A stretch of 64,000 nt of DNA from Prochlorococcus sp. AG-409-L18 (GCA_003215535.1 QCKG01000001.1:1-64000), one strand, 5' to 3'. Counted from the first letter of the stretch, positions 39,411-47,673 are shown. The notes: a model not told the origin generated them from the letters alone. Numbers and translations: made by a program.

Positions 39411-39583
39411 AAGATTATTATGCTCTGTTTTAATACCGCACCGATCTTGTTTATTTAATTGCTAAATGTCTTTGGCTTTGCTAGGCATTATTGTGAGTCA
39501 CTACATGTTGGGTTGTAAGTCTAATGCATATTGTTAGACTATATAATAAACCGGAACATACATATTCGAATAACTATAGATTT

Positions 39584-40333
39584 TTAATTTTTGGTTTTGT
39601 AAATAGCTTTATTTAGGTACATTTGTGCATAATTATTGCTTCCTTCAATTCCAAATGAAGTCAAATCTCCGGGTTGTATTTTTGGCATCCAAGCATTCTT
39701 GTGGATTGCAATTATCTCGCCTTCTGGTAGTACATAAGCATTGTTCATATTTTTATGATTAGGTGTAAGTGCAATAAAATTACCTATCAAATGGGTATTC
39801 TTTAGACCCTGCTTGGCCAAGGCTCTACCAAGTACACCTGGGCCTGTAGGACAAATTGGACTCACACCATAATATTCATTTTTACAGTTTTGTATGACTA
39901 ACTCTATCGCAGTGCTAAATATTTCACTGTGAGGTTTCGTGTAGAAGAAAGAGCACTGAATAGCATAAGGGACTTGGTAGGGTTTGATACCGCCACCTTG
40001 ATCCACAAAACCTATAAAATCAATATTTGGATTAATGCCAGCCAAAGTCTTTGTTAATTTAATTGTTATGTCTGCATACCATCCCCCTTTCTCATAGGCT
40101 ATGCAATAACGACCAAGGTCAGCTTTATAGGCATAAGGCTTTAGCTTATCAAATGCTGCTAATGCCTCCGAACCAATTTTGTTACTTATAAATTCTCTAA
40201 CTGATTCCTTGTTATATAAGGTGTAATTATGCTCAGGTAATGACTCCTGGAATATCCTTGTGGTTTCTTGTAGTAATGGCGGTAATTCCTGTGAAGAATC
40301 ACTGATGAATATTTGGAATGCATTTTTACTCAT
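39584..40333 (-). CDS. Glycosyltransferase with DXD-type sugar-binding region
   Basis: A 249-aa protein resembling GT32/TcdA-type transferases. The core is PYAYKADLGRYCIAYEKGGW followed by YADITIKL; in the family this position carries the metal-binding DxD. Here the second acidic residue is Thr (D-I-T), so metal binding may be altered. It could decorate cell-surface glycans; this is inference. It stands alone in the accessory block. Confidence 0.72.
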   Translation of the reverse strand: MSKNAFQIFISDSSQELPPLLQETTRIFQESLPEHNYTLYNKESVREFISNKIGSEALAAFDKLKPYAYKADLGRYCIAYEKGGWYADITIKLTKTLAGINPNIDFIGFVDQGGGIKPYQVPYAIQCSFFYTKPHSEIFSTAIELVIQNCKNEYYGVSPICPTGPGVLGRALAKQGLKNTHLIGNFIALTPNHKNMNNAYVLPEGEIIAIHKNAWMPKIQPGDLTSFGIEGSNNYAQMYLNKAIYKTKN

Positions 40334-40390
40334 TTAGATATCGTTAATATCCTAGTTCAGATTAGTATAAATAACTGATTAGAAGAGGCT

Positions 40391-40600
40391 TTATTCATCC
40401 CAAGGGTCAATATTACTAGACATATCAAGGTCTGGTAAGTCCATCTGCTTCATTTTTTTCATTTGCATCCAATCTGACCACATTGAATTAAGTAGCCAAG
40501 CCTGTGATTGGGTGTTAGCACCTTCATCCAATAATTGGACCTGGAAGGGCTTCAGCGCTTTCCACTCCTTGTATTGCTCCTTCCAATTTTCGTCGTCCAT
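40391..40600 (-). CDS. Small hypothetical protein
   Basis: A 69-aa soluble protein, Trp- and Met-rich (WLLNSMWSDWMQMKKMKQMD) and acidic at the end (NIDPWDE). I do not recognise it. It lies 57 bp upstream of the glycosyltransferase gene on the same strand. Confidence 0.5.
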   Translation of the reverse strand: MDDENWKEQYKEWKALKPFQVQLLDEGANTQSQAWLLNSMWSDWMQMKKMKQMDLPDLDMSSNIDPWDE

Positions 40601-40861
40601 TTTAGAGTTTCTGATTATTTATCATAATCCAGCTTATTTTCAATATGGCAAGACCTTAGCTTCTAAATTAGATAGATTCTTGAACTTGATTTTTATATAT
40701 CCTATGAAGCCAAGACAGACTTGCTATAATTGAAGCAATCTTTAACCAATTAATTATCTCCTATATAGATAGTTAATTCAACATAATCTATAACTAAGAT
40801 TATTTATATACATAGAATAAGCTTTATGGGTTTAAACCATAGAGCCATATCTGTTTTAACT

Positions 40862-41203
40862 TCATTCCATATTGTCTATAAGCTTTCTATATAATTTTTC
40901 TAATCTATTTCTATTTACTCCAAAGTCAGAGAGCCCTACTCTTGAAGTAGATTTGACTTGGATAATTCCCTTGGTTTCTATCAGTAGGATTTCGAGATCA
41001 TCAGGGAAACGAAATATTAGGCTTCTAACTAATCCATGCCAATAGTTACCACTTTCTTCAAGTACTGTTGTTCTTGGTAATTTAGACGCAATATCAATAA
41101 GTCTGATATACGAGTTTCGTGGGTTTTTGAATTCCCAATCAAGTCGAATGCAATTTGTATCTATCAAGCATTCTGAAAGTGAATTAATATTTTTGGTTGA
41201 CAT
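40862..41203 (-). CDS. DUF1499 family protein
   Basis: A 113-aa protein. The DUF1499 core is visible: YWHGLVRSLIFRFPDDLEIL, then IQVKSTSRVGLSDFGVNRNR. Function unknown. I chose ATG at 41203 because GGAGGAAAG lies directly before it; the ATG at 41215 would sit within that ribosome binding site. Confidence 0.8.
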   Translation of the reverse strand: MSTKNINSLSECLIDTNCIRLDWEFKNPRNSYIRLIDIASKLPRTTVLEESGNYWHGLVRSLIFRFPDDLEILLIETKGIIQVKSTSRVGLSDFGVNRNRLEKLYRKLIDNME

Positions 41204-41245
41204 TCTTTCCTCCATTTGATTTCTAGAATTATGATTTGATTAGAT

Positions 41246-41641
41246 CTATGATGGTCTACTGTATGAATTTTGCATTAGCAGTTCAAGTGGAATTAAGTTA
41301 AGGCATTGAATATTAGTGGCTTCTAATACAACTTGGGGTGCCATTCCGTCATCGAATGCTTGTCTCCATCTTGGAGCACATAGGCACCATTTGTCTCCAG
41401 CTTTCAAGCCTTCAAAACCGAACTCTGGCATTGGAGTAGAAAGATCGTTCCCTTGAGCTTTGCTGTATGTAAGGAATGAGTCTGTTAGCACACAACAAAC
41501 TGTATGTTGACCATGATCCGAGATATCGGTTTTACAGAAGCCATCTCTATACCAACCAGTTAGTGGCTGACAACTACATTGTTCTAAATTCTTACCTAAG
41601 ACATTCAAAGCCTTTTGGAGACTAGCTTCTTTAGGATCCAT
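41246..41641 (-). CDS. DUF2237 family protein
   Basis: A 131-aa soluble protein. NVLGKNLEQCSCQPLTGWYR, HTVCCVLTDSFLTYSKAQGN and GDKWCLCAPRWRQAF are DUF2237 signatures with conserved cysteines. Function unknown. It precedes the DUF1499 gene by 42 bp on the same strand, so the two may be an operon. Confidence 0.85.
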   Translation of the reverse strand: MDPKEASLQKALNVLGKNLEQCSCQPLTGWYRDGFCKTDISDHGQHTVCCVLTDSFLTYSKAQGNDLSTPMPEFGFEGLKAGDKWCLCAPRWRQAFDDGMAPQVVLEATNIQCLNLIPLELLMQNSYSRPS

Positions 41642-41838
41642 GGTTGTTTTCAGAAATACTCCTATGAGGAAATCAGAGTAGTTTTGATTTTTCGATTTTT
41701 ATAAAAGAAGAGATTACATCCATCCCAGTGGTTTACCTCATTACAAAATTTAGATTACATTGGCAGCTTGTATAGAGGCATTGGGCTAAATTGAATTTGT
41801 GCGTTACAACTTTAAAGTAGACCTTCGGTTGACGATTT

Positions 41839-42081
41839 ATGCCACAAGAAAAATATCCAGCAAGTTGTCCATGGGATCTAGGACCAAACCAAAAACAATC
41901 CCATTTAAAGGAATGGACCCTTGTAAATGGGAATGAATTTGTAAAATTCTCAAAAAATCAGCAGGATCAAAACTGGTTCAATGTAAATAAAAATGATGAG
42001 GTGTTTGAACAGTTCCTTTCCTATCAAGCCAGGCTTACATACCAAAAGCTTTTAGATAAAGGATTCAGGTTGCAAAAATAA
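41839..42081 (+). CDS. Small hypothetical protein
   Basis: An 80-aa soluble, Gln/Asn/Lys-rich protein: CPWDLGPNQKQSHLKEWTLV, then FEQFLSYQARLTYQKLLDKG. I do not recognise it. It stands alone on the plus strand. Confidence 0.5.
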   Translation: MPQEKYPASCPWDLGPNQKQSHLKEWTLVNGNEFVKFSKNQQDQNWFNVNKNDEVFEQFLSYQARLTYQKLLDKGFRLQK

Positions 42082-42142
42082 CTTATACCTTTAAATAGCT
42101 ACTTCCTTCCTTTTAGTCAAAAGAAGAGGATCTTCAATTTAA

Positions 42143-42349
42143 TTAAGCCGCTATTTGTTCAGAGAATAAAGTTAGTTCATTTCTTGAAAATTCTATGTTT
42201 TTCATGAGCTTTGACAGCCACCTATCAACTTCTGGGTATGTAGATGCTTGTTGATGTAGATATATGAGTTCTTCAACGCTTACTGATTCCTTCATTTCGA
42301 GCCTATGAAGTATCTCCATTACTAGTAGTCGGTTCTCAACAGATAGCAT
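42143..42349 (-). CDS. Small protein, paralogue of the 8.6-kb gene
   Basis: A 68-aa protein whose first 45 residues share 17 identities, without gaps, with the protein at 8646-8954 (MLS---RL, IL-R, VS--E--Y-H--A, V--WL). It lacks that protein's acidic tail. It is probably a small helical domain, function unknown. A TATAAA -10-like box lies about 110 bp upstream. Confidence 0.65.
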   Translation of the reverse strand: MLSVENRLLVMEILHRLEMKESVSVEELIYLHQQASTYPEVDRWLSKLMKNIEFSRNELTLFSEQIAA

Positions 42350-42555
42350 CTTGTAAAATAATTTCTTTGTCGTTACCTTTATAACTTAATTTTTGATTTA
42401 ATTGGTGCGTAGATTAAATAACTAGAAAAAATTTTACCTAAGGAGGATAATCTTTATACCATGTGACTCTTTTTAAATTGACACTCTGCTCAACAACTAA
42501 TGCATTGCTGATAGTTGCGTGATCTTAAAATTTTGGCAGACAAAATGCAAATAAA

Positions 42556-43017
42556 TCAATTGTTAGAACCTTTTCTATCATTGAATTCTATTGACAATAC
42601 TAGCTCAATAAGCTCAGACTTCTTTAGCTTAGAGAGGTTCTTTACACCTCTTAAAAGATCTTTTATCTCATCATTTCTCATTTTTCTTAAGTTATCTCTT
42701 CTTTCTTGTAATAAAAGCTTTTTGTTTGCATCTGGGTTGGAGATGATGGCATCTATCAATTGATCTTTCTCATAGTATGAAATTAGATCTATTCCTTTAA
42801 GAATTTCTCTAAGATCCTGATCAGTCTTTAGTGATAACTTTTCCTGTAAATGTTTGGTGAATAATTTGTTAGAGTCATTATTATTGCTTTTCTTAGGTAC
42901 TGGTGTTAGTAGGTTAAGTGCTCTTGCCAAGGCTTCTGCAAGGAATATTCCAACCAATATAAAATGACGTAGAATACTATCATTACTGTCTTCTTGTTCT
43001 GGTTTTCGGCTGAGCAT
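42556..43017 (-). CDS. Hypothetical protein with two SAP/Rho-N-like repeats
   Basis: A 153-aa protein with a hydrophobic segment at about residues 18-38 (FILVGIFLAEALARALNLL), then a charged region. Two similar 25-residue units are visible: LREILKGIDLISYYEKDQLI and IKDLLRGVKNLSKLKKSELI. Such helix-turn units resemble SAP or Rho-N motifs, which often bind nucleic acid. Function unknown. Confidence 0.55.
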   Translation of the reverse strand: MLSRKPEQEDSNDSILRHFILVGIFLAEALARALNLLTPVPKKSNNNDSNKLFTKHLQEKLSLKTDQDLREILKGIDLISYYEKDQLIDAIISNPDANKKLLLQERRDNLRKMRNDEIKDLLRGVKNLSKLKKSELIELVLSIEFNDRKGSNN

Positions 43018-43159
43018 GTTTAGTTAAAACTTAGCTAGAAATAATACATTCTTATCTTATTATAAGCCATTCTATGATTGTAGGCATGAGGATAAGAGCA
43101 TGCAACTTGGCTAATAACCAAAAGTTAATATCTTATGAATGACTGAGCTTATTTTTCTG

Positions 43160-43477
43160 TTAGCTGAAGAAATAGGCAATCTCCGCAGCTTTTAGTCCCT
43201 CCCATCCAGCGTCTATCAACCGTTGATTCAGCGTTTCTTGGTCATAGTGTTTTGCGCCAGTTGAGATGATCTTTTTTCTCATTGCAACACGAACACGGCA
43301 GATTCTGTCTGCTTCTTTTTGCATTACCTCTTTATAGAAAGCCACCATGTCTTTTGGAAGTGGCGTACCGCTTAGATCAATGCCATCAAGGATGGCACGC
43401 TCTATTGATTCCGGGACAGCGTCGATTGCTTCTGGACCTTCAATGGCGTCGATGCTATTAGTCAAGGCTTGAAACAA
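43160..43477 (-). CDS. Hypothetical protein
   Basis: A 105-aa soluble protein with readable parts AVPESIERAILDGIDLSGTP and CRVRVAMRKKIISTG, ending in WEGLKAAEIAYFFS. I do not recognise the family. The start is TTG at 43477 without a clear ribosome binding site. It lies 11 bp after the frameshifted mini-gene on the same strand. Confidence 0.6.
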   Translation of the reverse strand: MFQALTNSIDAIEGPEAIDAVPESIERAILDGIDLSGTPLPKDMVAFYKEVMQKEADRICRVRVAMRKKIISTGAKHYDQETLNQRLIDAGWEGLKAAEIAYFFS

Positions 43478-43493
43478 GTGGTTTACAGCTATT

Positions 43494-43617
43494 TTATGGT
43501 GTTGACCAGGCTTCTAAAAGAGTTTTCATCTTTTTTCTCAAAGTTAATGCACCTGCTGTACCCAAAATTGCGGTTGCATTGAAGAGAGTTCCCTGTGATA
43601 GTGAAAGAAAAAGGCAT
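43494..43617 (-). pseudogene. Frameshifted small membrane protein gene
   Basis: From ATG at 43617 the frame starts MPFSFTITG. At a GGG (43591-43593) the sensible continuation moves to another frame: TLFNATAILGTAGALTLRKK and MKTLLEAWSTP, ending at TAA 43494. Removing one G joins them into a 40-aa hydrophobic-then-basic protein. Unshifted, the frame gives 42 odd residues ending at 43489. The second part has no ATG/GTG/TTG of its own upstream. A decayed gene, programmed frameshift or sequence error are all possible. Confidence 0.5.
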
Positions 43618-43907
43618 ATAAGGATTTTAAAATAGACTCTTCTTCAAATATCTGCTTGTTGAACTAATTTATAGTAATTATTTTCGATTTCTTCGCGCAT
43701 AAATTGATTTATCGTATTTTTTTACAACTTAGGTTGCTTAGTTTTCTTAATAACTTCAAGGCTAGTCCTTTTTTGATATTCCTATGTCTTTTCACTATGG
43801 TCCTCTTTGTCTATTAACCACAGTGCTATTTGTTGTTATTATAAAGTTTCATTAATTACAGATTGACGTTAAATTAGTATGATATTTATGCAATCGAACC
43901 TTTAGGA

Positions 43908-44222
43908 ATGCTCCTCTCCACTAAAGAAGAAAGAAATCTAAAGTTTGGAAATTTACTGTTGGCAGCTATTTTCTCTGTTGTTCCAACAGCTATGACTATT
44001 ACCTTTCTGCTAATTCATGGAACAATTCTATGCCGAACTATTGATTATTCAACTCCAGCCATCAATAAATCTGATTTCCTACAATCATGCCAGGTGTCAA
44101 ATGTAGATGTCAATAAAAATTATATTGTGTTTATTTGGCTGATTATTTTATTACCCACATGGCGTTGGTTTTATTTAGGGCATCTTGCTCGTGTAACTAA
44201 GGACAAGAGATCTAATAAATAA
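43908..44222 (+). CDS. Hypothetical two-helix membrane protein
   Basis: A 104-aa protein with two hydrophobic helices (about residues 18-38, LLLAAIFSVVPTAMTITFLL, and 73-88, YIVFIWLIILLPTW). The loop between has two cysteines (ILCRT and QSCQV) that may form a disulfide. Function unknown. Confidence 0.55.
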   Translation: MLLSTKEERNLKFGNLLLAAIFSVVPTAMTITFLLIHGTILCRTIDYSTPAINKSDFLQSCQVSNVDVNKNYIVFIWLIILLPTWRWFYLGHLARVTKDKRSNK

Positions 44223-44328
44223 CATATAGATTTTTTTGGCTTTTGTTAATTATCATGTACAGGAATATTTAAGATCTGAGTTAAAGTGAATAATCTATTT
44301 CATACAAGGCTTCTAGAGATATATATGT

Positions 44329-44700
44329 TTATTTTTTTGGATTAATTGTTTGTCTCTCTAAAATGTACTCTTTTTTGATTCCTTTCTTGTCAGGTACAGT
44401 TATTCTACATCCTTTGTCAGACTTTAAGTTACAGCCAGGTTTAGAACGTTTTGTTTTCCAAGTACATGTAACTTCTGATTCCTTGGTATCAATTATCTTC
44501 CAACCATCTTTTTCGTAGGTTTTGATATCTTCGTTTTCACATGAAATCTCAATAGTTTTTTGCTCTGTAATTCGTCTTTCGATTCCGTTAGGGATCTCAA
44601 AGGGTATTCTAAATTGTCTTGCCCTTTCAATGACTTTGCAACCACTCACAGATGAAGCAGCAACTATTATTAGATAAAGACCAATTTGCCGCTTAGTCAT
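44329..44700 (-). CDS. Hypothetical lipoprotein
   Basis: A 123-aa protein with a lipoprotein signal (lipobox SVSGC, modified Cys at residue 21). The mature part is basic with five Cys residues, suggesting disulfides outside the cytoplasm. Function unknown. Confidence 0.6.
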   Translation of the reverse strand: MTKRQIGLYLIIVAASSVSGCKVIERARQFRIPFEIPNGIERRITEQKTIEISCENEDIKTYEKDGWKIIDTKESEVTCTWKTKRSKPGCNLKSDKGCRITVPDKKGIKKEYILERQTINPKK

Positions 44701-44899
44701 TTCTTAACTTGGATGTTTGCAATTACATCCTAACTCTAGAAGCTTAGACGAAGTGCTTGAGAAGCCTGATAAAACTCTATTATTAGGTTGAGTTGATTAT
44801 TGAGTAGGCTCTAATAAACATCTAACTTTCCTTTGCTATTTTAATTGATTAAATCCTTGTATTTTGTAAGCTATTTAACTAAACAATTTAAATTGAAAC

Positions 44900-45049
44900 T
44901 CAGCTTTCTTCCCTTAAATGAACTTCTACACATTTGGTTACGCAGTCAACACCTGCTTCGTCAAGTGAACAAGCTGTTATACACTCAAAATATGAGTCAA
45001 TTGGGTCAACCTTCTCATTGCTGACAAGTTCTTCTTCTATTTGATGCAT
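44900..45049 (-). CDS. Twin CX3C mini-protein
   Basis: A 49-aa protein starting MHQIEEELVSNEKVDP. FECITACSLDEAGVDCVTKC gives two CX3C pairs separated by ten residues, and it ends in HLREES. The twin CX3C pattern could form a helical hairpin held by disulfides or bind metal. It is acidic and has no signal peptide. I do not know the family. Confidence 0.55.
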   Translation of the reverse strand: MHQIEEELVSNEKVDPIDSYFECITACSLDEAGVDCVTKCVEVHLREES

Positions 45050-45241
45050 GGTAGCTATTTCTATATATATTTAACTTCTAGCATGAAAAGCATCCCTGGT
45101 TTTCTTTAGTTACTGGGAATAAAGTACCTAAGTCTTTAGACCTAGAATGGGTATTTTTACCATGAAATAACGAAACCTACTCTAGCTTTCTTCAGGAATA
45201 TATTTATTGCGAATTAAATGTCTTGGTATTCGAACCGTTTA

Positions 45242-45282
45242 AAGGCAACGCAACACTTTCGATGAAAGTGTTGCGTTGCCTT
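45242..45282. repeat. Perfect 19-bp inverted repeat
   Basis: AAGGCAACGCAACACTTTC (45242-45260) and its exact complement (45264-45282) around a 3-base loop GAT. It could act as a bidirectional terminator, though the T-tails are poor on both strands. Confidence 0.85.
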
Positions 45283-45307
45283 CTTTAGAGCATGATTCTC
45301 TCTAAAG
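45283..45307. repeat. Perfect 8-bp inverted repeat abutting the 19-bp hairpin
   Basis: CTTTAGAG (45283-45290) and CTCTAAAG (45300-45307) around a 9-base loop. It begins at the base after the previous hairpin ends. Confidence 0.7.
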
Positions 45308-45550
45308 GCTTGCCCCTACTTACCTGTCGACATCTCCTTGGCTATTGATTAGCTTTTTTTACTTACCACCTTGTCTCTATTGTTAATACCTATGTTTTGG
45401 CATAATCCTTGAAAAGTCCTGCAGGACATCCAAAGTCAAAGAAATAGACTTGACCAGATATTCAAAAAATTTAAGGAGTCCTGGCGCAAAGTCCACATAG
45501 TGCGTTAGACAGGCTCAGATTTAAAAGCGGTGACTCTACAGCTAAGATTT

Positions 45551-45688
45551 ATGGATCAAGAAAGTAAGCTGAGACTAGTAGAAGCTCTTGTTGCTTCAAA
45601 AGCAAAGGGGAACAGCCCTCTTGCTGAATCAGTCCGTATTGCGTTGGAGGAGGCTCAAACAAGGCAAGTTCCTCCAAAAGCGGCCTAA
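45551..45688 (+). CDS. Mini-protein of 45 aa
   Basis: ATG at 45551, TAA at 45686-45688. The product begins MDQESKLRLVEALVASKAKG and ends in RQVPPKAA; it is soluble and helical. A longer frame exists on the opposite strand but looks like a shadow. Function unknown. Confidence 0.55.
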   Translation: MDQESKLRLVEALVASKAKGNSPLAESVRIALEEAQTRQVPPKAA

Positions 45689-45918
45689 ATTGAATTACAT
45701 TCAATTGTAAGCCTCCCTTTTTTTGATTCATTCTCCTGTCTTTGTGCTCAACAATCTTGACTAACTTGAATTTGAAAGAAACAAGCAAAACTCGACAATT
45801 ATAAAGAAATCATAAAGGGAATAAGGTCTTAGCTTAGCTTTTTCTTTATTCACGCCTCGCGTTATCCTCGCGATTTGCTGACTTACCTGTTACTATTGTT
45901 GCTACATAGGTTGATTTA

Positions 45919-46098
45919 ATGAGCAAAAAGATCACTCTAATAGAAGGACTTAATGGAGAAGATAAACCAAGACCTAATAATCAATTTATTATAACTGGCT
46001 CATTCGTTCTTATGATTAATATTACCCTAATGATATTTTCTGGCCTCTATTGGACCAATTCAATAATGCATCAATCCTTATCAGGAAGGCCACTTTGA
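45919..46098 (+). CDS. Small single-pass membrane protein, 59 aa
   Basis: ATG at 45919, TGA at 46096-46098. Residues 23-43 form one transmembrane helix (ITGSFVLMINITLMIFSGLY) after a polar N-terminus (SKKITLIEGLNGEDKPRPNN). Function unknown. Confidence 0.55.
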   Translation: MSKKITLIEGLNGEDKPRPNNQFIITGSFVLMINITLMIFSGLYWTNSIMHQSLSGRPL

Positions 46099-46371
46099 AG
46101 CTAGTTGTCTCTTTTTAATCAAAAAATTACGGAATAAGCTTTAATATTAATTAACTGGTCTGAAGATAATTTAATTAGACTTGTATTTCAACGATCTGCA
46201 AAAGTCTTGCTATCAAGCATATTTAAATTAATTCTCCAAGTGTCAGCAAAAGCAACTTCGCATAAACCACTACGAAGTTAATGAACTCAAAATTCCTGGG
46301 ATATGGAAAATCTTGTATTTAAATTTTTCAGCTTTGTTGACCTAGGGACCTTGTGTCTTAATATTTTCTTT

Positions 46372-46608
46372 ATGAAGTTCCTGGACCCTTCTGACCGCGT
46401 ACTTGTTTCAGTGACCCTGAACGTCAGGGCAGAGACTGCTGAGCTTTTAGAAGAGATGGCGCGAGAGATGGAATTAAGTATCGACGATGTGCTTAGTGCA
46501 ATAGCAGAAGACGCAACAATTGGTTTGAAAAAATGCGATGACTTTTTTGAGGACATATATATTCCAGATAGTTGCTCTACAAAGGATCTATTAGAAGCTT
46601 TAAGTTAA
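46372..46608 (+). CDS. Ribbon-helix-helix-like small protein
   Basis: About 78 aa from ATG at 46372; an ATG at 46303 would add 23 hydrophobic residues. A short strand (RVLVSVTLNV) followed by two helices (TAELLEEMAREMELSIDDVL) fits an RHH/CopG-like fold, often DNA-binding. The tail is acidic with two Cys. The fold is inference. Confidence 0.55.
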   Translation: MKFLDPSDRVLVSVTLNVRAETAELLEEMAREMELSIDDVLSAIAEDATIGLKKCDDFFEDIYIPDSCSTKDLLEALS

Positions 46609-46770
46609 AACGCCTCCAATCACCCTTGAATATTTGGATTACCTATTTTATTAAAAGTCATAGTCTTGCGCCATCGACTTGACTTGTATCGTTTAAATCT
46701 ATAGTTTACTAACTATTATTATTGATTATTTATTAGTAGGGCTGATTATTTGAGGTTTTGGTTTGAAGTA

Positions 46771-46971
46771 TTATTTCTTCGACTTTCTGGATGAACTTGG
46801 TTCGAGAACTTTTAGGAGTGATTCCATTTGTGTCATTACATTCCTTACCTCGCCTGGATCAGGAAGCGTTTGCTCTTCGGTCACACCTGCATGCATTGTT
46901 CTTAGCTCCTTCCTCAGTTGCTTGAGATGGGTAGTCACTTGTTCCTTCTTTTCACTTTTTGAAAGAGCCAT
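46771..46971 (-). CDS. Small hypothetical protein
   Basis: A 66-aa charged, helical protein: SEKKEQVTTHLKQLRKELRT at the start, VRNVMTQMESLLKVLEPSSS at the end, and a basic tail. I do not recognise the family. Confidence 0.5.
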   Translation of the reverse strand: MALSKSEKKEQVTTHLKQLRKELRTMHAGVTEEQTLPDPGEVRNVMTQMESLLKVLEPSSSRKSKK

Positions 46972-47496
46972 TGAACGGATTGTTTAGGTTTTTATCATTC
47001 TAGTTAATTATTGGCTGAGAGAAACGTGAAAGAGAACAAAATTTTGTTTTTTACATCTATAATTTGAACAATGAAGTGTTTCCCCAAGAATCTTTTGAAC
47101 TAAACGTTAGGTTTTGGTCCTTATAGGTATATGCCTAAACTTTCTATTTCAGTTTTCTAAATATACCTATTATTGTGATTCTCTATTTATTTAGATAATC
47201 TTTTTCTAATTTGAATGAGCAATTATTATTAAATCTTTAATAGATTTTTTGTATTCTCTTCTCTAAACTCTTCTTTGATTTACTCTTTTAAATCTAATCT
47301 TAACATATTGGCCTCTGTTATTAACTAATTCTCCTATTAGTTCTTCTTTGAATGTAAAGATTGAGAAATATGTTCTTAATATTCTGACCTTAGAAATAAA
47401 ACAATTGTATTTATCCCTCCAGTATTTATTTTGTATGATGCTTTTCCCGAAACATTATACCTACTAATCGAAGTATTAAATTACAAAAGGGAAATT
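46972..47496. other. AT-rich intergenic region
   Basis: About 525 very AT-rich bases without a credible gene. A 10-bp inverted repeat (ATAGGTATAT with ATATACCTAT, about 28 bases apart) lies between roughly 47125 and 47175. Confidence 0.5.
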
Positions 47497-47673
47497 TCAA
47501 TTTTTGTTCATAGAGGTCTTATTAAGTTTTTGTTCATTAGTGCTTTTCAGGTTAAATGTAGGCTTTTCATTCTTAAGGTCTTTACCCTCAATTATAGAGG
47601 CTAATTTCATTAAAATTCTTCCAAACACAGGAACCCAAAAATCTTCATATGCTTTTTGTAAAATACCTCTCAT
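47497..47673 (-). CDS. 58-aa protein coupled to asparaginase
   Basis: ATG at 47673 overlaps the asparaginase stop codon (ATGA), the usual sign of coupled translation. The product begins MRGILQKAYEDFWVPVFGRI, continues LMKLASIIEGKDLK and ends in a Lys/Asn-rich tail. It has no clear membrane helix. Function unknown. A plus-strand frame across the same bases (47504-47707) is rejected as a shadow. Confidence 0.65.
   Translation of the reverse strand: MRGILQKAYEDFWVPVFGRILMKLASIIEGKDLKNEKPTFNLKSTNEQKLNKTSMNKN

Larger units (their letters stand above)
45050..45550. other. Non-coding region with hairpins
   Basis: About 500 bases between divergent mini-genes with no ORF I trust. It holds two adjacent perfect hairpins (45242-45307), a weak hairpin plus T-run near 45345, and a 12-bp palindrome GTCCTGCAGGAC near 45417. 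Confidence 0.6.

Noticed and set aside
42439-42466. AAGGAGG followed by ATG TGA
   Set aside because: The ATG is followed directly by a stop and the spacing is too long for initiation.
45215-45240. TTCGAA-containing stretch resembling a tRNA T-arm
   Set aside because: No acceptor, D or anticodon arm surrounds it.
45549-45788. 79-codon minus-strand frame
   Set aside because: The plus strand carries a sensible 45-aa gene at 45551-45688 over the same bases; the minus product looks random.
46287-46556. 89-codon minus-strand frame
   Set aside because: Ser-rich shadow of the RHH-like gene on the plus strand.
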